Shown in pieces: positions 27,342 through 38,821 of a stretch of 64,000 bases of DNA; positions within the stretch are counted from its first letter, which is position 1, and every line of letters begins with the position of its first letter. Below the pieces are notes generated by a model, which saw nothing but the letters and a program-made list of their open reading frames with translations, was not told the DNA's origin and ran no database searches. The position numbers and the translations under genes were made by a program. The stretch spans positions 248,001 to 312,000 of the forward strand of contig NZ_CP016617.1 of NCBI RefSeq assembly GCF_002741015.1, given 5' to 3'. Source of the stretch: Microvirga ossetica (GTDB taxonomy: Bacteria; Pseudomonadota; Alphaproteobacteria; Rhizobiales; Beijerinckiaceae).

Positions 27342-28838
27342 TTGACTGAACCGTGCGACCTCTCTGCTCGTGAAGCGCGCCGCCTCATCGGCTGCAGGTC
27401 TCTCTCGCCGGTGGAGTTGCTGGAGAGCTGTCTTACGCGCATCGAGCAGGTGAACCCTGCCGTCAATGCTTTCGTCGCTCTTGATGTGCCAGGATCTCGA
27501 GCCGCAGCCAAACAGGCTGAGGATGCGGTCATGCGCGGGGACGATCTCCCACTGCTGCATGGCCTGCCAATTGGCGTCAAGGATCTCGACGAGACGGCAG
27601 GGCTTCGCACCACGTGGGGAAGCACCCTCTATCGGGACCATATCCCGACCCATGACGCCGGGATGGTTGCCCGCTTTCGGTCAGCGGGGGGCTTGGTGCT
27701 CGGCAAGACCAATACGCCTGAGTGGGGTCTGGGAGCGAATACCCGGAACGCAGTCTATGGCGCAACAGGCAATCCCTTCGATCCGGAGAGGTCGTGCGCA
27801 GGCTCATCCGGCGGCTCTGCGGTCGCGCTAGCAGCTAACATGGCTCCGCTTTGCACCGGATCCGACATGGGCGGATCCCTGCGCAACCCGGCAGCCTTTT
27901 GCGGCATTGTCGGTTTTCGCCCAAGTCCGGGGCTTGTCCCGTCTGAGAAGCGAGCTCTCGGCTGGTCGCCACTCTCCGTGCTCGGGCCGATGGCTCGAAA
28001 CGTCGAGGACCTCTGTCTGCTCCTGTCGGCTATGGCCTCAGATGATGCGCGCGACCCTCTGGCGTACACAATGCACAGAGCAAGTGTACGCAGCGCGCCT
28101 GGTTTGTTCTGGCCACCACCACAGGTCGATCTTGCAAAGCTGCGTGTAGCGGCAAGTGAAGACTTCGGCCAGGCACCAGTTGAGCGGATTGTCCGTGAGG
28201 CCTTCCAGGTCCGCGCTGAAGCCTGCCTGACAATGGTTCGCGAACTGGCCTTCGCTCACCCTGATTGCAGTGGAGCCGATGAGAGTTTTGCTGTTCTGAG
28301 GGCGGCTGGAGTTCTTGCTACTCATCTCGAACGGTACAGGACCCGCCCAGAGGAGTGTGGGCCGAACCTTCAGGCCAATGTCGAGGAGGGACTACACTAC
28401 AGACTCGAAGACTACGCTCGTGCACATGTGAAGCAGACACAGATCTATCACTCTTTTCAGCGCTTCTTTCAGTCCCATGATGTTCTGATCACGCCTGCCA
28501 TCACGATCAGCCCGCGGCCATGGCGTGAGCTCTATCCAACTGAGATTGATGGACAGCGGACGCGCAACTACTTTCACTGGCTGGCAATGGCGTACTACGT
28601 GACGCTGTCAGGTCATCCTGCTGTTTGTCTGCCCGTTGGGCTTGACGCTCAGGGAATGCCCTTCGGCCTGCAGATTGTAGGTCCAAGAGGAGGAGACGCC
28701 TTCGTCCTAGGCGTAGCGGCTGCGCTTGAGGAGGCTTTCAACAGTTCCCCGATGCTTCGTCGGCCAGTTCCAAACATTGAGCAACTCCGAGCGGCTCCCC
28801 CGATCAGCAGCATGGATGGGTTTCTTGGCTGGGAGTGA
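27342..28838 (+). CDS. Amidase signature family hydrolase
   Basis: The 498-residue protein begins at a TTG at 27342 with AGGGA upstream. It has the amidase signature triad: Lys in GVKDLDE, the cis-Ser in CAGSSGGSAVALAA and the nucleophile Ser in SDMGGSLRNPA. The length matches the family (about 470-500). It hydrolyses an amide to acid and ammonia; the substrate is not shown. It opens a same-strand group with a dehydratase, a creatininase-like and an M20 hydrolase, which suggests degradation of an amide- or ureido-type nitrogen compound. Confidence 0.85.
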   Translation: MTEPCDLSAREARRLIGCRSLSPVELLESCLTRIEQVNPAVNAFVALDVPGSRAAAKQAEDAVMRGDDLPLLHGLPIGVKDLDETAGLRTTWGSTLYRDHIPTHDAGMVARFRSAGGLVLGKTNTPEWGLGANTRNAVYGATGNPFDPERSCAGSSGGSAVALAANMAPLCTGSDMGGSLRNPAAFCGIVGFRPSPGLVPSEKRALGWSPLSVLGPMARNVEDLCLLLSAMASDDARDPLAYTMHRASVRSAPGLFWPPPQVDLAKLRVAASEDFGQAPVERIVREAFQVRAEACLTMVRELAFAHPDCSGADESFAVLRAAGVLATHLERYRTRPEECGPNLQANVEEGLHYRLEDYARAHVKQTQIYHSFQRFFQSHDVLITPAITISPRPWRELYPTEIDGQRTRNYFHWLAMAYYVTLSGHPAVCLPVGLDAQGMPFGLQIVGPRGGDAFVLGVAAALEEAFNSSPMLRRPVPNIEQLRAAPPISSMDGFLGWE

Positions 28839-29196
28839 CCACCCGCAGAGGCGTGTCGCTAAGTGGAGGCAGCTCCAGGTTGTGGCGCAGTGTCTAAGTC
28901 GGGTCGATCAATGTTTGTTGGCACTATCATGCGCCGTGATCCGCAACCTCGACCATAGACACCTGCAGGGCGGTCTTACTTTCACGCCCGCCAACATTGC
29001 TCATTCAGTCGTGACCGGGAAGGGGACCTCCCCAGGCGTGGCGGACCGAACCTCAACGCGCCTTCCCGGGCGCCCGGCGCGGGGCGATTGCGCGGCAGAC
29101 TGCGGCCTACACCACAGATGATCCATCCGATCACCGTGTTCTCGGTGAGCTTGATGAAGAAACTCTTATTTCGATACTGTCCAGGAGGACCCTGTC
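28839..29196. other. Intergenic stretch without a recognisable gene
   Basis: These 358 bp between amidase and dehydratase show no coding frame of note. AGGAGG at 29186-29191 serves the GTG at 29197. Confidence 0.4.
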
Positions 29197-30137
29197 GTGA
29201 TCACGCCTGACAACATCCTGTCTGCGCAGGAGCGTATCGCCCCTTTCATAAGGCGCACTCCGGTGCTGTCAGCCATGCAGATGCGCGATGGCAGCGGACT
29301 TGAGGGACGGGTCACGCTCAAACTCGAACTTTTGCAGGTAGCCGGCTCGTTCAAGGCGCGAGGCGCCATGAACCGGCTGAAGACCCTGCCGCCGGAAGGA
29401 TTGAGGCATGGACTGGTGACCGCCTCCGGAGGCAATCACGGATTGGCTATTGCGCGCACGGCCCATGCAGCGGGCGTCGCGGCCAAAATCTTCCTGCCTT
29501 CCAATGTCGCACCCGATAAGGTCGCAATACTGCAGGGCTGGAATGCATCTATTGAAATCGTCGGCTCTGTCTGGGATGAGGCCAACGAGGCGGCCTTGGC
29601 CTTTGCGGCCGCGGCTGGCGCGACCTATGTCCATCCATTCAGCGATCCGATCGTCGTTGCCGGCCAAGGCACACTGGGTCTCGAGACTCTGGACGATATG
29701 CCGGACGTGGACACCATTTGGTCGCGATTGGGGGAGGGGGACTTATCGCAGGCCTTTCGACCGCCGTGAAGGCTCGACGTCCCCACGTCAAAGTGATCGG
29801 GATTGAGCCGGTTGGCTCGCCGACGTTGCGGGCTTGCCTTGATGCAAAACGCCTCGTCACGCTCGACGGCGTTAGCACGCGGGTCCCGACCATGGCCTGC
29901 CGGCGGACGGATGAGGCGATCTTCCAAACGGTAATCCGCCACGTCGACGACATTGTCCTCGTCACGGACGATGAGATGCAGGCCGCGGCCCGCTGGCTCT
30001 GGTTCGAGTTTGGCATTGCCGCCGATTTATCGGGAGCGGCATCGATTGCGGCCTTAAGGGCCGGGAAGGTTCCGCGTTCAGCGGACGATCACGTTTGCGC
30101 CTTGATCTGTGGCGCAGGAACAGATGGGATGGCATAG
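29197..30137 (+). pseudogene. Threonine/serine dehydratase gene with a one-base frameshift
   Basis: From the GTG at 29197 the frame shows a PLP fold-type II dehydratase: VAGSFKARGAMNRL with the PLP lysine, then ASGGNHGLAIARTAHAAG and GQGTLGLE. At about 29716 the frame breaks after DVDTI; the next frame carries on with VAIGGGGLIAGLSTAVKA, then IGIEPVGSP and GAGTDG, up to 30137. Adding one T to the T3 run (ATT-TTG) restores a protein of about 313 residues. It may be a real pseudogene or a homopolymer error. No ACT domain is present, as in catabolic forms. Confidence 0.8.
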
Positions 30138-30240
30138 GTGGAAGCCGCATGCGATCATCATGCGGGTTGCACCTAGAGACGGCGTGCTGCCAGGCGGCGA
30201 GAGAATGGCTCAGAAACTAGGAAAGTAGGGGGTATCGATT

Positions 30241-31002
30241 ATGCAAGTCCTGTGGCAGAACCTTACGGCCGCTGAGTTGCGTGACCGTGCCGGCCGCGGA
30301 GCCATCGTGCTCCTGCCTGTCGCATCCACCGAGCAACACGGACCGCATCTTGCCACGGGTGTCGACGATGTCCTCTGCTCGGAGGTTTGCCGCCGGGCTG
30401 CGCTGAAGCTTGCAGGCCAGAACGTCCCAGTGGTCGTCGCACCGACAATTGGGATCGGGCTTGCCGAGCACCACATGGCTTTTGGCGGCAGTCTCACCCT
30501 TACCCTGCCAACCTACCACGCGCTCCTGCGCGATCTCTGCGACTCTATACTGCGAGCCGGGTTCGGCAGGATCCTGATCGTCAACGGGCATGGCGGCAAC
30601 ATGAGTGCACTGAATGCCTTGACGGTTGAACTCACGCGGGAGCTGAAAGCGCCGATCGCCACCACATCCTACTGGCTTCTCGCCAATGAAGCCTTCGCAG
30701 AGATCCTTGAGGATCAGCAGTCGGTCCTGCACGCCTGCGAGGCCGAGACCTCAATGATGATGGCGGTGCGACCAGATCTGGTCGACGTCGCAGAATTACC
30801 CAATGCCCTGGGGCCGCAAGCAAGCGGAGCGGGTTCTGTGCTGAGCCCGCCATTGCACCGCTGGCGATCATTTCAAGAGTTCGCCCCGACCGGGGTGATC
30901 GGTGATGCCCGTCGCTCTTCGGCTGACAAGGGCGAGCGTCTCCTGGAGGCGGCCTCGAGCGCCCTTGCAGACCAACTGGCCCTCGGCAAACCGTGGAACT
31001 GA
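30241..31002 (+). CDS. Creatininase-family amidohydrolase
   Basis: The 253-residue protein shows the family metal-site motifs: LPVASTEQHGPHLATGVDD near residues 22-40 (Glu, His, Asp), VNGHGGNMSALN near 115 and the downstream CEAETSMMMAV (Glu). Members bind two metals (Zn/Mn) and open cyclic amides or lactams, creatinine being one substrate; others act in riboflavin or mycofactocin pathways. In this neighbourhood a ring-opening step before the M20 amidohydrolase is a reasonable reading. It starts with an ATG about 100 bp after the dehydratase. Confidence 0.82.
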   Translation: MQVLWQNLTAAELRDRAGRGAIVLLPVASTEQHGPHLATGVDDVLCSEVCRRAALKLAGQNVPVVVAPTIGIGLAEHHMAFGGSLTLTLPTYHALLRDLCDSILRAGFGRILIVNGHGGNMSALNALTVELTRELKAPIATTSYWLLANEAFAEILEDQQSVLHACEAETSMMMAVRPDLVDVAELPNALGPQASGAGSVLSPPLHRWRSFQEFAPTGVIGDARRSSADKGERLLEAASSALADQLALGKPWN

Positions 31003-32219
31003 ATATCCATTAACTTCCTTCAGCCACCTAACTTTGGAGCCGTATGGATGGTCGAGATCAATTCCACCCGTCTGCTTGATGACCTGGCGGCGCTCCGACG
31101 GATTGGTGGCCAGGGTACCGGCGTGGTGCGGGAGGCTTTTACTGCCACCGATCTGGAGGGGCGGCGTTGGCTTGCACGGCGTTTTGCGGAAGCAGGTCTG
31201 CGCCCTGTATGGGATCCAATCGGCAATTTGTTTGGCTTGCCTCCCACAGGGAGGCCTACGGTCCTCATCGGCTCCCACTCGGATACACAGCCTGAATGCG
31301 GATGGCTTGATGGAAGTTACGGTGTGGTATGCGGGCTGGAGATTGCGCGCGCAGCACAGGAAGCCGGCCTCCAGGGTCTCGCCGTTGTTTCCTTCGCTGA
31401 CGAGGAGGGATCCTTCGAGCCGCTCTTGGGAAGCCGGGTGTGGAGCGGCGAGTTGCCCTTCTCGGCAATCCAGGACAGGACTGACCGCAGAGGTCGTAGG
31501 CTCCGCGATGTTCTTGCCGGCATGCCTGAATTGAGAGCCGCGGAACAGGTCCCACCTCAGCTCTTCAAAGCCTACATCGAAGCCCACATCGAGCAGGGCC
31601 CTGTTCTGGACGACGCCGGCGAAGCGATCGGTGTGGTCGAGACGATTGTTGGGATGCAGCACGTCGAGGTGGCGATCATGGGCGATCAGAACCATGCCGG
31701 AACCACTCCGATGGATCGCCGGCAAGACGCTGTCATGGGCTTTGTGGCTTTTGCCCATGCGGTGGACGAAGCGTTTCGCTCCGAGGCCGGCCCGTCCACT
31801 GTGTGGACCTTCGGGCGCGTGACGGTCAGCCCGAACGCCACATCCATCGTGCCGGGCCGTACCGACGCAACGCTACAGATCCGCGATCCCGAACAAGCCC
31901 GCCTCAACCGCCTAACTGCACGTGCCCAGATGATTGCAAAAAACATCAGCGCGAATGGATCGATTGAAATCAGGACGCAAGTGACCGCTAAACTCCCTCC
32001 AGCTCCTCTCAATGCAGCACTGGTTAGCACGCTCACCAGTGCTGCTGAGCGTCTGGTCCCACGACGGTGGTGGCGGATGGTATCCGGCGCCCTGCATGAT
32101 GCGGTGCCCGTGAGTCGCATCATGCCAAGTGCCATGCTGTTTGTGCCATCGATTGCCGGTAAGAGCCACTGAACCGCTCCGGGATTCCCGGAGGCTCCAA
32201 CTCCTGACAGGATGGAGCC

Positions 32220-33445
<1,226 letters not shown>

Positions 33446-33588
33446 AATCCAAGCCCACCGGCCTCCGGAAAACTCGGCGCGGTTCACACTGCTTTGAGGA
33501 AGACACCCGGTCTAGCGATCTTATCCAAGGTTGCGCCGTTCTCGGTGCGGCAGTCGAGGAAATGCTAGTGCCGCCACTCAGCCCTTGA

Positions 33589-34076
33589 GCCGTCAGCTCC
33601 TGCTGGCTGCATACACTGGGGCTTCGCCGCCTTCAATAATCCGGCGCACACGATTAACAGCTGCCACGCTGCTCGTTGAGCGGATACAGGTTCCGGACCA
33701 TAGCGTGAAAGCGGGGGTATCCAGGTAGGCGTGCCGCCAACAAGAAGCCTGGTTGTTGTTGCCACGTAGGTCTACGACGGGAAAATTTCACAGGGCTACG
33801 GCTTCAGAGGGGGTAGCAATACGCTCCAGAAGACCAGTCCAGTTTTCGCCAGCTATCTCCCTGGCACCAACGTTTGCCTTCGATGCTGGCGCGTGAGCCA
33901 CGACAGAGCAGAAGAGGCTGCAGGGGTACTTCGATCAATGGGCAGCGGACATACGTACAGGGCGCATTGTCGGCTCTGCGGACTGGATAGGCTTACCTGC
34001 CTGCATTGTCATGGTTGGGGTTGCGCCAGACCCCACGAAAGCGGGGCCTGGGTTATAGACTGGAGGCAACCGCGTC
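33589..34076. other. Region with a possible short relic
   Basis: There is no intact gene. One plus-strand frame at about 33900-34050 reads RLQGYFDQWAADIR then GLPACIVMVGVAPDP before a stop, which looks protein-like but matches nothing I can name. It may be the end of a deleted gene. Confidence 0.3.
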
Positions 34077-35981
34077 CTATTGCACGGGCGTTGGGATGAT
34101 CGGCAGGATGATCCGGGAGGGATGATCCGCGTCATGCAGGATCGTTTGGTCCGCAACCTTGAAGGATGTCTCCTGACCGAACTCAGTACCCGTGTTCGGA
34201 TTGCGGTCATAGTGCGGGAAGTTCGAGCTGGAGATTTCAAGTCCGATGTGGTGGCCCGGCCGGAACAGGTTCGACGTGGGCCAGAGGTCGATCTTGTACT
34301 CATAGACCTTCCCCGGCTCGATAGGCGTCCGCCTCTCAAGCGACTCCCGTGAGCTGGCACGGATGATCCCATTGCCAAGATTGTAGACCTTGCCATCCGG
34401 ATGAACATCGACGAGTTTGGCGGTGAAATCCGTGTCCGGGGCTGATGACTGCGCATACAGGATCACCTGAACCGGTCCGGTCACCTCCATGCTCTGCTCA
34501 AGAGGTGGGGTCATGTACACCAGAACGTCGGCCCGGTCTTCGATCTTGGCCTGATCGTAAGGTCCGACCGGTGCCACATCCGGCGTGCAGCATGAATGCC
34601 CGCCCGCGCTTGGGACAGGATTGGCCGGGTCATAGCGGTACTTGTCGAGCGCCTGGCTGGCCGCCTGCTTCTCAAGCGAGAGGGACCCGTTGCCATAACG
34701 GGTGTTGGCCTGCCCCATGCTATGCAGGTAGTATGGCGTGAACCTGGTCTCCGGCAGCGGCCAGCTGTCTGCTTTGCGCCAGGTGTTGGCACCCATCACG
34801 AACACCCGAACCGGCTTTTCGGTATCGACCCCGTTGACCTGACCTTTCAGCCAGTAATCGAACCAGCGCAGATGCAGCCGGTCGATCGGGTTCGCTGCCT
34901 CTGGGCCAAAGTCGATTTCGCCAACCTTCTGAACCCAGGGCAGATGGATCCACGGCCCAATCACCAGATGCTGGCCCTTGCGAGCGGCCTCCGAGCCGCC
35001 CTTCTCGCGCATGCCCATGAAGTTTTCGGTTCCCCCCTTCATGAACACGTCGTACCAGCCGGCGAAGTTCAGGGCCGGCACCTGGATGTCCTGATACTTG
35101 GTTCGAATGCTCCACTGCTTCCAGTACTCGTCCCAGGTATCGTGCGCGACCCAGTCGGCATAATAAGGTGCGATCCGCTGGTCGTTTTGGGAGTTCGGCA
35201 GATAGTCGCTGATCGGCACGTGCTTATACAGGGCTGGCAGGTCAGAGGCTGCCTTTTGGATCTCGTCGAGCAGCTGCTGATCACCCTGCCGGCGGACTCC
35301 TGACATGGCGATTGAGGTCAGCGGCCATGACTGCTTGAACGCAAGCGAGAAGGCGCCGCCCTCGTACGACCAGCCGTCGTAGTAGTCCGACGAGGTGTGG
35401 GCGGGGGCGATCGCCACCAGATGCGGCGGCTTTTCCGCTGCAGCAAGCCACTGCGTCGCTCCGACGTAGGAGAAGCCGTACATGCCGACCTTGCCATTCG
35501 ACCCAGGCAGTTGGGCTGCCCATTCCACCGTGTCGTAGCCGTCCTTGCCTTCATCGCGGAACGGGTAGAACTCGCCTTGTGACTTGTACTGTCCGCGCAC
35601 ATCCTGGATCACCACGATGTAGCAGTGAGAGGCATACTCCTCCGGTTTGGCATAGACGTAGGTCTGTGCCGCATCTTTGTTGTAGGGGAGGCGCATCAAG
35701 AGGACCGGATAGCTCCCGGGTTCCTGGGGCCGGTACACATCCGCCATCAGCACAGCGCCGTCCCGCATTTTGGCGGCGACATCCGCCTCCTTCTTGACCG
35801 AGCATGGTCCCTTATCGAGGGCAGCCCATGCGGGGGACGCGGACGCGAGAACCACAACTGCTACAAACACAAAGGTGCAGGTTGCAGATCGATGATCCTT
35901 AGGGGTTCGGTTGGGCGTCCAAGCCTTTTGCCGTGTACTGACCGAGGACGTAGGCGCTCGTACCCGAGTTCGATTCTTCAT
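34077..35981 (-). CDS. Secreted CocE/NonD-family hydrolase (X-Pro peptidase S15 type)
   Basis: The 634-residue protein has an N-terminal export signal (hydrophobic FVFVAVVVLASASPAWA near residues 37-53, after a basic stretch). The alpha/beta hydrolase domain shows MRDGAVLMADVYRP, the nucleophile in GMYGFSYVG, FAGWYD with the Asp and VIGPWIH with the His; a beta-jelly-roll domain follows (DRADVLVYMTPPL, DFTAKLVDVHPDG). Family members hydrolyse esters such as cocaine, acylated beta-lactams or N-terminal X-Pro peptides; the substrate here is open. The neighbours give little help, as the gene is alone on its strand. Confidence 0.85.
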   Translation of the reverse strand: MKNRTRVRAPTSSVSTRQKAWTPNRTPKDHRSATCTFVFVAVVVLASASPAWAALDKGPCSVKKEADVAAKMRDGAVLMADVYRPQEPGSYPVLLMRLPYNKDAAQTYVYAKPEEYASHCYIVVIQDVRGQYKSQGEFYPFRDEGKDGYDTVEWAAQLPGSNGKVGMYGFSYVGATQWLAAAEKPPHLVAIAPAHTSSDYYDGWSYEGGAFSLAFKQSWPLTSIAMSGVRRQGDQQLLDEIQKAASDLPALYKHVPISDYLPNSQNDQRIAPYYADWVAHDTWDEYWKQWSIRTKYQDIQVPALNFAGWYDVFMKGGTENFMGMREKGGSEAARKGQHLVIGPWIHLPWVQKVGEIDFGPEAANPIDRLHLRWFDYWLKGQVNGVDTEKPVRVFVMGANTWRKADSWPLPETRFTPYYLHSMGQANTRYGNGSLSLEKQAASQALDKYRYDPANPVPSAGGHSCCTPDVAPVGPYDQAKIEDRADVLVYMTPPLEQSMEVTGPVQVILYAQSSAPDTDFTAKLVDVHPDGKVYNLGNGIIRASSRESLERRTPIEPGKVYEYKIDLWPTSNLFRPGHHIGLEISSSNFPHYDRNPNTGTEFGQETSFKVADQTILHDADHPSRIILPIIPTPVQ

Positions 35982-36744
35982 TGAGTTTTCCTCCCGTTCT
36001 ATGATTGCCTAGAAAGTCAGTCCGGCTCGCCTCCCGTTGGCTACTCGGCACGCAACGTGAGCCGAGAAACGGAATGCTCGCTCTTGATCAAAGGAGAGAC
36101 AATTGCATTTCCGGCTATGGAGCTATCGCTGCGAGGCTCTTTGCATAATCAATGCTGGCTATTACTATACGCCAGCCTGAAGAATCAGCCTTTGCTTGTG
36201 AGCACGGATTATTGGCCCGTCGCATGGATCAGGGCGCTGTCAAAGATCATGCTCGGCCAGTTCTGACCGACGCCCATTGTGACTGTTTGCTCTCGCAATT
36301 CCCAGTTCAGGATCTCAGAGCGGCGAGAGGCGATTGCGAAATATCAGCTTCCCTTGCATGACGGACGCGCCGCATCGCCGAAGATGGGCGTCAGCTGCGC
36401 TTGTAGATGAGCATTTCGAACTGCCCCTATCCAGAATTCAATTACTCTCTTAACAGTTCAAGCTTGATGGAAATAATTGTCAAGCCGTGGTCGTGAGTTT
36501 TCATCTGCTGACCGAGCGATTGGCTATCCAGCACTGCTCTCCGGGGCGCAGTGTTCTTTTGGAGAAAACATGATCCGGAGCGCGGAGATCGTGCCTCACT
36601 GCCCGGTGAAAGTGGCTTATACTTCTCGCACGGCCCCAGCCCAAGTGCGACTAGCTGTTATATACGCTATCGCGTCACGAGGGCCGTGATCCTGTCTATC
36701 CGAACTCTCGCCAACCTGTCAGCACGCACTACAAACCGGCGATA
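35982..36744. other. Long intergenic stretch without a recognisable gene
   Basis: These 763 bp between the CocE-type gene and the last SDR of the next operon have only short open frames with no family match. Base composition is more A/T-rich than the neighbours. I see no terminator hairpin that I would defend. Confidence 0.4.
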
Positions 36745-37428
36745 TTAATAGGTTGCACGTCCGCCAGAGACATCGAAGACGCCGCCTGTGCTGAAGGAGC
36801 ATCCCTCTCTTGCGAGCCAGCAGATCAGGGACGTTACTTCGTCCACTGTCCCGAACCGCGCCATCGGAATCTTGGACAGCATGAAGTCGATGTGACTTTG
36901 GCTCATCTGGTCAAAGATCGGCGTATGCACGGCAGCAGGGGTGACACAGTTCACGGTGATGTTGCTCTTGGCCAGTTCCTTGCGGAGGGACTTGGTCAGG
37001 CCGATCACCCCTGCCTTCGAGGCACTGTAGGCCGATGCATTCGGGTTGCCTTCCTTGCCGGCGATAGAGGCGACGTTGATGATGCGGCCATAGCCGCCCT
37101 TGAGCATCTCTGACACAATGGCGCGGTTGCAATAGAAGAGGCCGTTCAGATTTACCTCTATTACGCGACGCCAGGCATCGATTGGGTATTCACTTAGAGC
37201 AGTGTTCGGGCCTGTGATGCCGGCACTGGCGATGAGGATGTCGACGCGCACCGCTACAGTCCCGGAACCGATCGTCTCACGGGCGGAAGCAATCGCATTG
37301 GCGTCCATATCCCAAATCGCCACTTGAGCACCCTCCGCGGCAAGTCTGACACTTACTCCGAGGCCGATGCCTGATGCGCCCCCGGTCACGATGGCCCTAC
37401 GACCGTCAAATCGCCGATTGCTGCTCAT
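36745..37428 (-). CDS. Short-chain dehydrogenase/reductase with an internal deletion
   Basis: The 227-residue protein has the NAD(P) motif TGGASGIGLG and the catalytic Ser (INVASIAGKEG), Tyr and Lys (YSASKAG). However, it reads VAVRVDILIASAGI where the family has about 20-24 more residues between a first VD and a second VD. These carry the adenine-contacting Asp and helix alpha-D. The deletion keeps frame, so it may have come from recombination between the two VD repeats. NAD binding is probably damaged. It is the last gene of the minus-strand operon. Confidence 0.75.
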   Translation of the reverse strand: MSSNRRFDGRRAIVTGGASGIGLGVSVRLAAEGAQVAIWDMDANAIASARETIGSGTVAVRVDILIASAGITGPNTALSEYPIDAWRRVIEVNLNGLFYCNRAIVSEMLKGGYGRIINVASIAGKEGNPNASAYSASKAGVIGLTKSLRKELAKSNITVNCVTPAAVHTPIFDQMSQSHIDFMLSKIPMARFGTVDEVTSLICWLAREGCSFSTGGVFDVSGGRATY

Positions 37429-37504
37429 TGCTCACCTATTTTGTGCCCTAACGACTTTGGAAACAGCGAATTTCGTTACCGTCCCCAGCGCAGCACCATC
37501 GCGA

Positions 37505-38287
37505 TTAGACTACGGAATACCCGCCATCAATGGTCAGAATCGATCCAGTAATAAAGGCTGCTGCAGGCGAGCAGAGGAAGAGTACACCCCCAACCAAGTC
37601 ATGTGGCGTACCCCAGCGCTTCAAAGGCGTACGCTCAAGAATAGCGCGGTTGCGATCTTCATTTTGGTGCAAAGCAGCCGTTAACGGCGTCTGGATCCAC
37701 CCAGGCGCAATTGCATTGACGCGAATGCCATCTGCCGCGAACGCGATGGCGAGCGACTTCGTTAGTTGGACTATGCCGCCCTTGCTCGCGGCATAGCCGG
37801 GCACGAGCCCGCCGCCAAAGAAGGATAGCATCGACGCCAGATTCACGATCGATCCCTGAGATCGGGCAAGAAGCGGCCTCGCGGCCGTGCACACGCGCAT
37901 GGTTCCCGTAAGATTGATGTCGATCACGTCTTCGAAGACCGAAGGCTCGAATTCCTCGACGCGCCGGATGATGCCAGCGCAGTTTACGACGACGTCGAGG
38001 GCGCCGAGTTCACCCACCAGCGCTTCCACGGCCCGGCCATCCCGCACATCGAGCACGCGACAATCGGCTGGGGCCATGGCTTCCCTAACCTTATCGACTT
38101 CGCCGCGCGAGACCCCTGTGGCGATCACCTCGGCGCCGGCTTCGAGAAACCCCTGTGCGATACCGGCTCCGATACCAGAGGTTCCGCCTGTGACGAGCAC
38201 GCGCTTTCCGGAATACCACTGCGCAGCCCAATGACCCGAGGGTGCGGGAGCGCTCGACGTTCCGCGATCGGTTGTCCTGTCCGTCAT
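37505..38287 (-). CDS. Short-chain dehydrogenase/reductase
   Basis: The 260-residue classical SDR has TGGTSGIGAGI near residue 33, NCAGIIRR, the catalytic Ser in VNLASMLSFFGG and YAASKGG. The end reads ITGSILTIDGGYSVV, typical of the family. It has an extended N-terminus before the Rossmann fold. It starts 19 bp after the cupin gene and probably oxidises or reduces a hydroxy acid or its keto form taken in by the Tct system. Confidence 0.85.
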   Translation of the reverse strand: MTDRTTDRGTSSAPAPSGHWAAQWYSGKRVLVTGGTSGIGAGIAQGFLEAGAEVIATGVSRGEVDKVREAMAPADCRVLDVRDGRAVEALVGELGALDVVVNCAGIIRRVEEFEPSVFEDVIDINLTGTMRVCTAARPLLARSQGSIVNLASMLSFFGGGLVPGYAASKGGIVQLTKSLAIAFAADGIRVNAIAPGWIQTPLTAALHQNEDRNRAILERTPLKRWGTPHDLVGGVLFLCSPAAAFITGSILTIDGGYSVV

Positions 38288-38306
38288 TCCTTGGTCCTCG
38301 TTGGCA

Positions 38307-38804
38307 TCAGCGCACGAACTGGTCGACGTAGTCAGCTCCGAGGCCGACCTCAGTGTAGTGCTTCCGGCACATGTCGATCTTCGTAAACACGTCCTCGAAG
38401 CCTACGTGCTTGTTGTCCTGATCGACGTAGTACATGCAGCCGCTGATGTTGAAGAACGTGATCATCTCCTGAACGTCGTCCGGCACGACCAGGGTGTGTA
38501 TCTCGCCGGGCGGCTCAAACACGTAGGAGCCCTCGGTAGCAACCCAGTCATGCTCGAGGTAGCGCCATGAGCCCTTCAGGACGAAGCCGTGGACCGGGCT
38601 GGGATGCAGATGCCGCGAGAGGACGCCGGCGCGCCGGACGCGCAGAAGGTTGCACCATTGCCCCTGAAGCGTGTTGAGCATGAGAGGGCGGAACCAGACG
38701 TTTGGCGCCTGTGGCACCCAGACACGTTCGTCCTCAGGGATTGCCGTGACGGCAATTTCCTGAGGAGCGAGAACATGGGTCGAGCCTTTCATAGCGTGAT
38801 ACAT
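38307..38804 (-). CDS. Cupin-domain dioxygenase-like protein
   Basis: The 165-residue protein starts at 38804 after CAGGAG. It resembles the 2,4'-dihydroxyacetophenone dioxygenase group: LSRHLHPSPVHGFVLKG gives the His-rich metal motif, and EGSYVFEPPGEIHTL the second cupin motif with Glu/His. It could be a metal-dependent dioxygenase or a sugar/keto-acid binding cupin. It lies 17 bp after tctA. Confidence 0.8.
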   Translation of the reverse strand: MYHAMKGSTHVLAPQEIAVTAIPEDERVWVPQAPNVWFRPLMLNTLQGQWCNLLRVRRAGVLSRHLHPSPVHGFVLKGSWRYLEHDWVATEGSYVFEPPGEIHTLVVPDDVQEMITFFNISGCMYYVDQDNKHVGFEDVFTKIDMCRKHYTEVGLGADYVDQFVR

Positions 38805-38821
38805 GAGATCTTCTCCTGCGC

